Below, piece after piece: positions 1 through 7,190 of a stretch of DNA of 64,000 bases. Where the stretch lies: positions 1 through 64,000 of the forward strand of contig CAMAXV010000007.1 in assembly GCA_945862385.1 (NCBI GenBank), in the 5' to 3' direction. The notes under the pieces are model-generated. The model searched no databases and was not told the DNA's origin. It worked only from the letters and a program-made list of their open reading frames with translations. The position numbers and the translations under genes are program-made. Source of the DNA: Chitinophaga pinensis. GTDB taxonomy: Bacteria; Bacteroidota; Bacteroidia; Chitinophagales; Chitinophagaceae. The first letter of the stretch is position 1. Each line of letters opens with the position of its first letter.

Positions 1-408
1 GGTTATCCGATTCTTGATCTTGAACGTTTTTTCACAGATATTGGTAAGTACTTGCGTTCCTTAGAAGATGTCATAATCCTGACGTTGGCTGATTATGGTT
101 TGAAAGGTGAACGGAGTCAGGGAGAAACAGGAGTTTGGCTGAATCCGGAGAGTAAGTTGAGGGCGAGAAAGATTTGTGCCATGGGCGTTCGATGCAGCAG
201 ATGGGTGACCATGCATGGTTTTGCGTTGAATGTCAATACTGACCTTGATTATTTTAACCTCATTATACCATGCGGGATTCAGGGGAAACAGGTCACATCT
301 ATGCAACGGGAGTTAGGATATGAAGTTCCTTTGGGTGAGGTGAAAGCCAGATTAAAAGTGCATTTTGAAACTGTTTTCAATTGCAGGCTTATTTCCCATC
401 AGGCTTGA
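1..408 (+). CDS. lipB: Octanoyltransferase LipB, 3' part
   Basis: The reading frame is open from the first base, so the N-terminus lies outside the window. LipB moves octanoyl groups from acyl carrier protein to lipoyl domains of enzymes such as pyruvate dehydrogenase, in the cytoplasm. The visible part has the family pattern ending in ARKICAMGVR, with the conserved lysine, and IIPCGIQGK, with the nucleophilic cysteine. The C-terminal tail has a usual length. Its last 20 bases overlap the 3' end of the convergent gene at 389-1237. Identification is firm; only the missing start is uncertain. Confidence 0.93.
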   Translation, partial: GYPILDLERFFTDIGKYLRSLEDVIILTLADYGLKGERSQGETGVWLNPESKLRARKICAMGVRCSRWVTMHGFALNVNTDLDYFNLIIPCGIQGKQVTSMQRELGYEVPLGEVKARLKVHFETVFNCRLISHQA

Positions 409-1237
409 TATAGAACAGGTTTTTCTCTCTGACTTTTTCTCCTTCTTTTAGCTCATATCGGAACCAGCCACTGTTGTGGAAATTGGATCGATCTATCAGC
501 AATTGATTTTCCCGTATATGTTTCATCTCAAAAAGGAGTGATTTGTCTTCCCTGAAAACGCGTAACGTAAACTTGTTTTTGGATACGTCAGGGAGCGACA
601 CGATAAGGTTTCCTTCGCCATTTGTGAAGATCATAGAAGAAAGCACAAAGGTGTCATCATTGAGTATGTTATCTGTTTTTGGCAAAATGGTGATAGTTCT
701 CCAGTTGTATTGACTTAGTCCAACCTGCTGATATGCTAGCTTTAATTGGCTAACGGCAGTATCTGGTTGTTTTTTTATGATTTCCTGAACCTCTTTCTTA
801 GTTATTGGAGGATTTGTGGTATCAGTTGCTGGAGCAGGGACTGTTATTGGCGGCTTTTTTATTTCTGGCTGAACAACTGGTGGAGGTATTTCTACTTTGG
901 GTTTTTTGGATTCAGTGAAAACGTACCTGCTACCTGGCATCACATAAAAAATGCGGTAAAAAAACAATTTACTGCCCGATTTCTTATCAACAAACCCATT
1001 GGTGGAGCTGGTAGGGTCTGGCATGGAAACGATGGATCTGAAACCTATAAGTGAGTCGGCTGATCGCTGAATGATAAGTTGTGTAAGTTCTTTGTTTTCG
1101 TTGTTCCAGCTGATGATATTTACGCCATTTCGCTGAATAACCTGAAAGTCCGGCAAGGTGGTTTGTCCGGATACCTTTATCATAAATGCTGAAAAAAACA
1201 GCATTAAAAGAGCACGAGGATGGCTTTTCAAAAACAT
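389..1237 (-). CDS. Hypothetical secreted protein
   Basis: A 282-residue protein I do not recognise by function. Residues 1-25 form a signal peptide (basic start, hydrophobic core, cleavage near VSGQ), so it is exported. Residues about 110-150 are rich in proline and charged residues (KKPKVEIPPPVVQPEIKKPP) and probably form a flexible linker. It joins an N-terminal part, which may be a fibronectin-like beta domain, to a C-terminal part that looks all-beta. No catalytic motif is visible. It faces lipB and overlaps its end; the gene upstream on the same strand is the PLP enzyme, 22 bases away, so both may be co-transcribed. Confidence 0.75.
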   Translation of the reverse strand: MFLKSHPRALLMLFFSAFMIKVSGQTTLPDFQVIQRNGVNIISWNNENKELTQLIIQRSADSLIGFRSIVSMPDPTSSTNGFVDKKSGSKLFFYRIFYVMPGSRYVFTESKKPKVEIPPPVVQPEIKKPPITVPAPATDTTNPPITKKEVQEIIKKQPDTAVSQLKLAYQQVGLSQYNWRTITILPKTDNILNDDTFVLSSMIFTNGEGNLIVSLPDVSKNKFTLRVFREDKSLLFEMKHIRENQLLIDRSNFHNSGWFRYELKEGEKVREKNLFYIKPDGK

Positions 1238-1259
1238 TACGCTAAGTTAATTACTTGTC

Positions 1260-2159
1260 TTAAAAAATCAGTTCTCCTTTTGTTAAAGACCTGTTCCCCT
1301 GCAGTCCACCGCTGTGAATGAGTAAAATTTTTTCGCCCTTTGAAAATGCTCCTCTTTTCAGCATATGGTAGAATGCTTGAACTAATTTTCCAGTATATAC
1401 AAAGTCGCTAGGCACGTTGTGTTTGCTGTAAAAAAGGTTCATCGAGTCAAACAGTTCAGTTGATTTTTTGGCATATCCACCCAGGTGGTATGAAAAGTCA
1501 ATTGTGGCCCTGACATCAGACAGGCTGTTTATATTTAAAAGGTTACAAATGTCTGTAGTTACACTGAAGTTGTTTTTCAAAACTGAAATCAGATTGCAGC
1601 GCTGGTGTTCCTTCTGTCCCAGGATGAGTCCGGCACCCATAGTCCCGGTTCCGCATGCAGCAAGAATCCTATCAAATTTTTCAACTCCCTGAATTGACAT
1701 GATTTCTGAAGCGCCCTTAATGCCCGGTTCGCCTTGCCCTCCCTGAGGTATGAAAAGGGCATCAGGGAAATTTTCTTTAATCCAAGAAGACTGCGTATGC
1801 TCATCCGTATTTTTTTCGATCCACCTGAGCTCCATGCCCATTTGAAGGCAATCTTCCAGTGTCACAGATAAGGAGGCCGGTTTACTGCCATATAACAAGC
1901 CAATGGCGGTTAATCCGTATTGCTTTGCTGCAAAGGCAGTGGCATGGAGGTGGTTGGAGTAGGGTCCGCCGAGGGTAACAATGTTTTTTTTGCCCTCTGC
2001 TATGGCTGACTCCAGGTAATATTTCAGTTTATAAATTTTATTACCTGATACTACAGGGTGAATTTTATCAAGCCTGAGTATGCCAACTTCAACACCAGAT
2101 TGCAAAAAAAAGTCTTCTTCCAATATTTCTATCATCTCAAGCGTTATTGATGGCAGCAA
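1260..2159 (-). CDS. PLP-dependent ACC deaminase / D-cysteine desulfhydrase family protein
   Basis: A 299-residue fold-type II pyridoxal phosphate enzyme. GNKIYKLKYYL near residues 38-48 carries the Schiff-base lysine, GGPYSNHLHATA is the substrate-binding loop, and GTGTMGAGL binds the cofactor phosphate. Family members deaminate 1-aminocyclopropane-1-carboxylate or desulfurate D-cysteine; the sequence alone does not tell which. In Bacteroidota a D-cysteine desulfhydrase or D-amino acid role is the more usual guess (inference). The gene is divergent from the nucleotidyltransferase at 2217, with 57 bases between them. Confidence 0.85.
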   Translation of the reverse strand: MLPSITLEMIEILEEDFFLQSGVEVGILRLDKIHPVVSGNKIYKLKYYLESAIAEGKKNIVTLGGPYSNHLHATAFAAKQYGLTAIGLLYGSKPASLSVTLEDCLQMGMELRWIEKNTDEHTQSSWIKENFPDALFIPQGGQGEPGIKGASEIMSIQGVEKFDRILAACGTGTMGAGLILGQKEHQRCNLISVLKNNFSVTTDICNLLNINSLSDVRATIDFSYHLGGYAKKSTELFDSMNLFYSKHNVPSDFVYTGKLVQAFYHMLKRGAFSKGEKILLIHSGGLQGNRSLTKGELIF

Positions 2160-2216
2160 AGTTCGTATTTTGAACCATTGCGATTATGGTATAATTTCGT
2201 TTACTAAACACTACAC

Positions 2217-3116
2217 ATGAAACCAACCCTTTTAATTCTGGCAGCAGGTATGGCCTCCCGTTATGGCGGTATGAAACAGATGGAATCCTTTGGTCCTGAC
2301 GGTGAAACAATCATGGATTATTCCATTTATGATGCTATCCGATCTGGATTTGGAAAGGTTGTTTTTGTTATTAGGGAAGATTTTGCAGATCAGTTCAAAG
2401 CTGTTTTTGAGCCTAAATTACAAGGAAGAGTAGAGGTTGCATATGTTTACCAGCACCTGGATGCACATTTGAATGGATATGAGCGAAAGCCGGAGCGAAA
2501 TAAGCCCTGGGGTACAGCCCATGCAGTTCTTTGTGCAAAGGATGTAATCAATGAGCCTTTTGCAGTTATCAATGCAGATGATTTCTATGGCTGTGATGCT
2601 TTTGTAAAAGCATACGATTTTCTGACCTCTCAATGTAGTGCCTCACATTATGCCATTGTTGGATACGAATTACAGCAGACCTTGTCTGATCACGGAACTG
2701 TAAACAGAGGGGTTTGCAGCATTAATAATCAGGGTGACCTGGTAGGTGTTACAGAGAGGTTGAATATAGCATCCGGAACGGACGTGATTACCTGTGGTGA
2801 TGGACTGGAGCCGGTTACATTGCAGCCAGACACCATGGTTTCCATGAATTTCTGGTGTTTTGATCCATCTGTATTTGATTATTCAGATAAACTGTTTGCC
2901 GCCTTTTTGGAAGAAAGGGGACATGAAGAGAAGTCTGAGTTTTTTATTCCGCTTGTGGCAGATAGTTTCATGCGCGATACAGGAGGCAGGGTTGAGGTGA
3001 TTCCCACAACGGCCTTGTGGTTTGGTGTAACGTATAAGGAGGATGCGCCTGCAGTCAAAGAAGGTATTACCAAACTCTTGGCATCTGGAGCATATCCTGC
3101 CGGATTATGGCGCTAA
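2217..3116 (+). CDS. Sugar-nucleotide pyrophosphorylase-like nucleotidyltransferase
   Basis: A 299-residue protein of the NTP_transferase family. It opens with LILAAGMASRYGGMKQ, the glycine-rich nucleotide-binding loop with its conserved arginine, and has NADDFYG near residue 120 for metal binding. Such enzymes join a nucleoside triphosphate to a sugar 1-phosphate to give NDP-sugars for cell-envelope glycans or salvage. The substrate cannot be read from the sequence, and no sugar-modifying genes flank it. It ends just before a strong bidirectional terminator. Confidence 0.85.
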   Translation: MKPTLLILAAGMASRYGGMKQMESFGPDGETIMDYSIYDAIRSGFGKVVFVIREDFADQFKAVFEPKLQGRVEVAYVYQHLDAHLNGYERKPERNKPWGTAHAVLCAKDVINEPFAVINADDFYGCDAFVKAYDFLTSQCSASHYAIVGYELQQTLSDHGTVNRGVCSINNQGDLVGVTERLNIASGTDVITCGDGLEPVTLQPDTMVSMNFWCFDPSVFDYSDKLFAAFLEERGHEEKSEFFIPLVADSFMRDTGGRVEVIPTTALWFGVTYKEDAPAVKEGITKLLASGAYPAGLWR

Positions 3117-3120
3117 CATA

Positions 3121-3155
3121 AAAAAAGGTGTTTCAGTTTCTGAAACACCTTTTTT
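3121..3155. terminator. Bidirectional intrinsic terminator
   Basis: A perfect 16-base-pair stem (5' arm 3121-3136, 3' arm 3140-3155) closed by TTT. A runs at one end and T runs at the other give a U-tract on both strands. It lies between the convergent nucleotidyltransferase and protease genes and can serve both. Confidence 0.9.
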
Positions 3156-3176
3156 GTAAATAAATTTTAGTGGTTA

Positions 3177-4280
3177 TTATCCCAGTACAACTTTAACCAT
3201 GTAAACATGTTCCTGAACCTTGTTTACCTGTTGTGACTTGCTTACGCCTTTGAGGCTTGAGGCATTTCTGAGTTTTATGTTAAGGTCTTTATCTGCGTCT
3301 TTAAGTTCACTGACAAGCTGATAAACCTGTTTGATTTTGGTTGCAAATACCACGCCATTGGCTGAAGTCTGACGGGCATTGAGGATACCTATGATTTCTC
3401 CGTTTTTGTTGATAACAGGTCCGCCACTGTTTCCCGGATTGGCACTGATACTGATCTGGCAAGACATGGTATCGCCACCCAAGCCTGTTTTCGCACTCAG
3501 ATATCCTTCATTGTAAACTATTTCATTTCTGGGGTAGCCGAGGGTATAAACAAACTCTGACAACCCTGTTTGAGATTGACTAAATCCGTATGGAAGCTGG
3601 CGGGGTACTTCAAAATCAGCATCGTTAATCCTGAGGATTGCGAGGTCTGCGTTTTGGTCCTGATGGACGATTTCAGCCAGAAGATCTTCCCCGGCAGGAC
3701 TTTGTACGTATATTTTTTTGGCGCCTTTGATAACATGGGCGCTGGTTATCAGATATCCTTTTGCATCAATCAGAAAACTTGTACCGCCGAATTTTACGTC
3801 AGTACCGGGTTCGATCTTGGTTTTGAAACGATTGAATTCTGCGCGCTGATTGCTGGACTGTTTTTCGAGGTTGCTCACTTTCCTCCGCAGTTCTTCGATA
3901 TCATCAAAAGGCGCTTTGGGTGTGAAAAGGGATAACATACCGCTGATAAATATCGCCGTGATACCTGCAATTGAGGCCGCCACCGCAACAACCCTGCGGT
4001 ATTTATTCCACATATTGATGATCCGCGCTTTTGTATCCAGCTGGAGTTCTTTTATTTCTCCGGATTCCTGAAGCGTGTGATGGGTATCGTAAAGATTGGA
4101 TTTAAACCTCCTTATTTCCCCGTACCGGTCCATCTCCTCCAGGAAATAATGGAACTCAACTACCATCTGATCCAGCTCAGGCTGGTTCATACGCATTTGT
4201 TCAAATGCCTGGCGTTCAGCTATGTCCATTTCCCCCTTGAGGTACCTTTCAACCAATTCAGCCAATTGTAACTGATCCAT
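3177..4280 (-). CDS. Membrane-anchored trypsin-like protease with anti-sigma-like N-terminus
   Basis: A 367-residue protein in three parts. Residues 1-90 are cytoplasmic and helical, and begin like Bacteroidota anti-sigma factors (LVERYLKGEMDIAERQAFEQ). Residues 97-118 form one membrane helix, followed by a coiled coil at about 124-155. Residues 160-310 are a chymotrypsin-fold protease of the HtrA/DegP type with all three catalytic residues: His182 (TSAHVI), Asp212 (NADLAI) and Ser285 (GNSGGP). There is no PDZ domain; a short basic tail ends the protein. The gene lies 13 bases downstream of an ECF sigma gene, so the N-terminus may hold the sigma factor while the protease senses the periplasm (inference). 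Confidence 0.85.
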   Translation of the reverse strand: MDQLQLAELVERYLKGEMDIAERQAFEQMRMNQPELDQMVVEFHYFLEEMDRYGEIRRFKSNLYDTHHTLQESGEIKELQLDTKARIINMWNKYRRVVAVAASIAGITAIFISGMLSLFTPKAPFDDIEELRRKVSNLEKQSSNQRAEFNRFKTKIEPGTDVKFGGTSFLIDAKGYLITSAHVIKGAKKIYVQSPAGEDLLAEIVHQDQNADLAILRINDADFEVPRQLPYGFSQSQTGLSEFVYTLGYPRNEIVYNEGYLSAKTGLGGDTMSCQISISANPGNSGGPVINKNGEIIGILNARQTSANGVVFATKIKQVYQLVSELKDADKDLNIKLRNASSLKGVSKSQQVNKVQEHVYMVKVVLG

Positions 4281-4293
4281 TTATTAATTTGCT

Positions 4294-4857
4294 TTAAGCG
4301 TTTTTATATTGGGCAAAGAAGAGCTTTTTCAACCTTACCAAACATTTATATTTCTGATTCTTAGCATTGTCAGCATTGGTGTATCCGAAATAGCCCGCTA
4401 TCTCCTGCATGTTTTTCCGGTGAACATAAAAGGCTTCAATCAGGCTTTTACAAGGTTCACCTATTTTACCCATGGCTGTTCTCATGATGAGATACTGTCC
4501 ATTAAGTTTTTCATGCTCCTCAATATCTTCTTCAACCGGCACTATTCTGTCAAAATTCTCAACCTGAGACTCAATTCTTCTGTTATGTTGCAATTTTTTC
4601 AACCACAATCGCCTGCAAACCGAATACAGGTAAGTTCTGATCTGGCAGGTTAATTCAAAATCTTCCTGTCGGGATTTTTCATACAACACCATCATAGCTT
4701 CCTGGAAAATATCCCGAGCATCGTCTTCTGAACCATTGTTGCTAACAACGAAATGTTGAATGAGTGCATAATTCTCTTTGTACACTGATTCGATTGCAGT
4801 CTTTTCGTTGTTGCCAACTGCCCTGAAAATCTCTAGTTCCTGTTCTGTAATTGCCAC
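4294..4857 (-). CDS. ECF-type RNA polymerase sigma factor
   Basis: A 187-residue sigma-70 family protein with only regions 2 and 4, the ECF layout. Region 2 is seen in DDARDIFQEAMMVLYEK and the following arginine-rich helix (residues about 40-90). The region 4 helix-turn-helix is in MQEIAGYFGYTNADNAKNQKYKCL near residues 148-175. No extra C-terminal domain is present. It is the first gene of a two-gene operon with the membrane protease. The promoter at 4870-4896 matches the one facing the small lipoprotein gene, which suggests autoregulation. The start ATG is about 12 bases from the -10 element, so the transcript leader is very short. Confidence 0.9.
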   Translation of the reverse strand: MAITEQELEIFRAVGNNEKTAIESVYKENYALIQHFVVSNNGSEDDARDIFQEAMMVLYEKSRQEDFELTCQIRTYLYSVCRRLWLKKLQHNRRIESQVENFDRIVPVEEDIEEHEKLNGQYLIMRTAMGKIGEPCKSLIEAFYVHRKNMQEIAGYFGYTNADNAKNQKYKCLVRLKKLFFAQYKNA

Positions 4858-4869
4858 AATACTTGTTTA

Positions 4870-4896
4870 AATACGAAAGGGAGGGAATAGTAACCC
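4870..4896 (-). promoter_or_regulatory. ECF-type promoter of the sigma/protease operon
   Basis: On the minus strand GGGTTAC (4890-4896) is followed after 14 bases by CGTATT (4870-4875). The same pair with the same 14-base spacer occurs on the plus strand at 4928-4954. The sequence does not resemble the TAnnTTTG housekeeping box of Bacteroidota. It is best explained as the target of the sigma factor encoded just downstream. Confidence 0.6.
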
Positions 4897-4927
4897 ACAA
4901 AAAAACAAAAATATTTTTTTAAAGAGC

Positions 4928-4954
4928 GGGTTACTTCCTTTTACTTTGCGTATT
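4928..4954 (+). promoter_or_regulatory. ECF-type promoter of the small lipoprotein gene
   Basis: GGGTTAC (4928-4934), 14-base spacer, CGTATT (4949-4954): the twin of the minus-strand promoter 32 bases away. It faces the small lipoprotein gene at 4998, with a leader of roughly 35 bases. Confidence 0.6.
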
Positions 4955-4997
4955 AATTCACAGTTATTCAATTTTAACTTTCAAAAAACCCAAAAGA

Positions 4998-5177
4998 ATG
5001 AAAAAGGTATTTGCAATTCTCGCTATCGCTGCTCTTGCATCATGTGGTGGATCTACTGAAGCTCCTGCTGCTGACACTACTGCTGTTGCTGTAGACACTG
5101 CTGTTGTTGTTGATACAACTGCTGTTGACACAACTGCTGCTGCACCTGCTGCTGATACTACTGCTGCTGCACACTAA
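4998..5177 (+). CDS. Small Ala/Thr/Asp/Val-rich lipoprotein
   Basis: A 59-residue gene that a length cutoff would miss. The protein starts MKKVFAILAIAALASCGGS: a short signal peptide ending in the lipobox LASC, so it should be lipidated on the cysteine at residue 16. The mature part (about 44 residues) is low complexity, built from imperfect units such as AADTTA and VDTTA, with no folded domain visible. The DNA shows the same repetition of GCTGCT and ACTACT-like triplets. It is divergent from the ECF sigma gene and shares its promoter sequence, so it is probably part of that regulon. It has its own terminator at 5207-5240. Function unknown; structural or sensing roles are only guesses. Confidence 0.75.
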   Translation: MKKVFAILAIAALASCGGSTEAPAADTTAVAVDTAVVVDTTAVDTTAAAPAADTTAAAH

Positions 5178-5206
5178 GAATTTTTTCATATGGCAAGCAA
5201 TCGTTG

Positions 5207-5240
5207 AAGTCGTCCCGTTTCTACGGGATGACTTTTTTTA
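5207..5240 (+). terminator. Intrinsic terminator after the small lipoprotein
   Basis: An 11-pair stem (5207-5217 with 5224-5234, one G-T pair) with the hairpin loop TTTCTA, followed by a T run. It ends transcription of the small lipoprotein gene and separates it from the helicase. Confidence 0.85.
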
Positions 5241-5296
5241 TCTTATTGATAATCAGTTTGTTGTCTTGTTTTTTCTCCCATCTGCCCGAATAGGGC

Positions 5297-5304
5297 TACC
5301 TTTG
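5297..5304 (+). promoter_or_regulatory. -7 promoter box for the helicase gene
   Basis: TACCTTTG fits the Bacteroidota -7 consensus TAnnTTTG exactly and lies 13 bases before the helicase ATG. No convincing -33 TTTG at normal spacing was found, so this is a partial match. Confidence 0.45.
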
Positions 5305-5317
5305 CAAAAAGATATTT

Positions 5318-7000
5318 ATGAGTTTTGAAGCGTTGGGTATTGAAGCGTCATTGTTGGAGGGTATTCAAGCCCTTGGGTTCACACAGCCCACTCCAATACA
5401 AGAGAAGGCTATCCCCATTTTATTAAGTGGTACAAAAGATTTTGTAGGACTGGCTCAGACCGGTACTGGTAAGACAGCTGCCTTCGGATTGCCGTTGTTA
5501 CAATTGGTTGATGCTGAGATGCGGCATCCACAGGCTTTGGTTGTTTGTCCAACCCGGGAATTGTGTATGCAGATCACCAAAGACCTTGCAAATTTTTCCA
5601 CACACAAGAAAGCTATTCGTTCAACCGCTGTTTATGGCGGTGCATCAATAGGAGAGCAGATCCGGGAGCTTAAAAGAGGCATTCACATTGTTGTGGCAAC
5701 ACCTGGCAGGCTGATAGATCTGATTGAAAGGAGAGCCATCAATTTAGAAAATATTAATTATATCGTCCTGGATGAGGCAGATGAAATGCTGAACATGGGT
5801 TTCCGGGAAGATATTGAATTCATATTGGGTAATACGCCCAACAGAAATAGCATTTGGTTGTTCAGTGCAACTATGCCTTCTGAGGTTAAGCAGGTGAGTA
5901 AGCGTTTCATGACTACGCCAGCTGAAGTCACCATTGGTAAAATGAATGCCGCCAATGTGAATATTGATCACCAGTATTATGTTACCTCAGGTGTAAACAG
6001 GTATCAGACTGTTAAGCGAATTATTGACTTTAATCCGGGTATCTATGGTATCATATTCACCCGCACTAAAGCGGATGCCCAACACATCACTGAATCACTT
6101 ATAAGAGAGGGGTATGATATAGAAGCATTGCATGGCGACCTTACCCAGGCGCAGCGCGACAAAGTCATGGCCAGGTTCAGGGAGAAGAGTCTGCAATTGC
6201 TGATTGCAACAGATGTGGCAGCCAGAGGTATTGACGTACAGGGTATCACACATGTCATCAACTATGAACTTCCTGACGACCCTGAAGTGTACACACACAG
6301 AAGCGGCAGAACCGGTAGGGCTGGAAACAGCGGTGTTTGTATCTCAATAGTCACGCAGCGGGAAGCTTATCGGTTGAGACAAATTGAGAAATTAATCAAT
6401 AACAGGTTTCACAAGCTGGATATTCCTTCCGGAAAAGATGTTTGCCGCAAGCAATTCTTCCACTTCATTGACAAATTGCTGAAGGCGGATATCAGCCATG
6501 GTGAATATGAGACCTATATTCCTCTGTTGCAGGAAAAGTTTGCAGCTATGTCCAAAGAAGAGATTCTTCAGCGTGTTGCAGCACTTGAATTTGACAGATT
6601 CCTGCAGTATTATGAAAATGCAGCTGATCTGAATGCCCGCGACGACAGGAGAGCTGAAAGAAGTCAGCCTTCAAGGGATGGTGCAGCAGGAGACAGGAGG
6701 AGTAGAGACAGGGATAGAAGTGCTGCCGGTAGTGGCGGTGGCAACTATAAAAAGTTGTTCATCAACTTGGGTATCAAGGATGGTTTCTACAAAGCTAGCT
6801 TTCTCCAGTTTATCCTTGATTTGAGTGACCTGAAGAAGGAAGTTCTTGGCAGGATTGACATGAAAGACATGAATAGCTGGGTTGAAGTGGATAATAGTGC
6901 AGCCCAGCAGATGATTCGTGCTATTGATGGCAAGAAATTCAAGGGCAGAAAAATTCGCATGAATGATGCGGATAGTGGTGGACCGAGAAACAGGTTTTAA
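5318..7000 (+). CDS. deaD: DEAD-box ATP-dependent RNA helicase (DeaD/CsdA type)
   Basis: A 560-residue RNA helicase with all the usual motifs: Q-motif (FTQPTPIQ), motif I AQTGTGKT at residues 46-53, PTREL, DEAD, SAT, ARGID and HRSGRTGRAG. A charged linker rich in Arg, Asp and Ser follows near 440-475. Residues about 480-555 form a DbpA-type RNA-binding domain (YKKLFINLGIKDGF onwards). Such proteins unwind structured RNA in ribosome assembly, mRNA decay and cold adaptation. The deaD symbol rests on domain layout and could equally be csdA or a dbpA-like paralogue. It has no obvious terminator and ends ten bases before the promoter of the aromatic operon. Confidence 0.9.
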   Translation: MSFEALGIEASLLEGIQALGFTQPTPIQEKAIPILLSGTKDFVGLAQTGTGKTAAFGLPLLQLVDAEMRHPQALVVCPTRELCMQITKDLANFSTHKKAIRSTAVYGGASIGEQIRELKRGIHIVVATPGRLIDLIERRAINLENINYIVLDEADEMLNMGFREDIEFILGNTPNRNSIWLFSATMPSEVKQVSKRFMTTPAEVTIGKMNAANVNIDHQYYVTSGVNRYQTVKRIIDFNPGIYGIIFTRTKADAQHITESLIREGYDIEALHGDLTQAQRDKVMARFREKSLQLLIATDVAARGIDVQGITHVINYELPDDPEVYTHRSGRTGRAGNSGVCISIVTQREAYRLRQIEKLINNRFHKLDIPSGKDVCRKQFFHFIDKLLKADISHGEYETYIPLLQEKFAAMSKEEILQRVAALEFDRFLQYYENAADLNARDDRRAERSQPSRDGAAGDRRSRDRDRSAAGSGGGNYKKLFINLGIKDGFYKASFLQFILDLSDLKKEVLGRIDMKDMNSWVEVDNSAAQQMIRAIDGKKFKGRKIRMNDADSGGPRNRF

Positions 7001-7009
7001 TTTTTTATT

Positions 7010-7039
7010 TTTGAAAATGTTTTAAGTTTCTTATATTTG
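7010..7039 (+). promoter_or_regulatory. Promoter of the aromatic amino acid operon
   Basis: TTTG (7010-7013), an 18-base spacer, then TATATTTG (7032-7039), an exact match to the Bacteroidota TAnnTTTG box. Transcription should start near the leader-peptide ATG at 7045, so the leader mRNA is leaderless or nearly so. Confidence 0.65.
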
Positions 7040-7044
7040 TCTTG

Positions 7045-7119
7045 ATGATATCAAACAGAACCCGTTACTTCTTTTATTTTTATTACTACTTTTCCAGTGG
7101 TACGGGAACTTTTTGTTGA
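7045..7119 (+). CDS. Phe/Tyr leader peptide of the aromatic operon
   Basis: A 24-codon frame (ATG to TGA) directly after the promoter. Residues 8-16 read YFFYFYYYF: nine aromatic codons in a row (five Tyr, four Phe). A further Phe is near the end and there is no Trp. The operon that follows makes Phe and Tyr but carries no trp genes, so the codons match the products. Such a run is very unlikely by chance and is the hallmark of ribosome-mediated attenuation: starved ribosomes stall in the aromatic run and alter folding of the RNA before pheA. The peptide itself probably has no other job. Confidence 0.85.
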   Translation: MISNRTRYFFYFYYYFSSGTGTFC

Positions 7120-7180
7120 AAAGAAATAAACAAAAACAACAACATAAAAGATCCCGGCTAACCACCGGGATTTTTTTTTA
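7061..7180 (+). promoter_or_regulatory. Attenuator: alternative RNA pairings in the aromatic operon leader
   Basis: Four segments give a classical attenuator. Segment 1, CCCGTTAC (7061-7068), can pair with segment 2, GTACGGG (7100-7106), with one bulge. Segment 2, CGGGA (7103-7107) plus GGT (7099-7101), can instead pair with segment 3, TCCCG (7152-7156) and ACC (7161-7163). Segment 3 otherwise forms the terminator with segment 4 (7165-7171). A ribosome stalled on the aromatic codons (7066-7092) covers segment 1, frees segment 2 and blocks the terminator. The pairings were found by eye; no energies were computed. Confidence 0.65.
7146..7180 (+). terminator. Terminator hairpin of the aromatic operon attenuator
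   Basis: ATCCCGG (7151-7157) pairs with CCGGGAT (7165-7171), extended by A-T pairs below, and is followed by a run of nine T. It lies 20 bases before pheA, in position to stop transcription before the structural genes. Confidence 0.85.
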
Positions 7181-7190
7181 ATTGTAGGTT

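Noticed and set aside
5060-5176. Tandem repeat or satellite DNA
   Set aside because: The triplet-like repetition is explained by the low-complexity Ala/Thr/Asp codons of the small lipoprotein.
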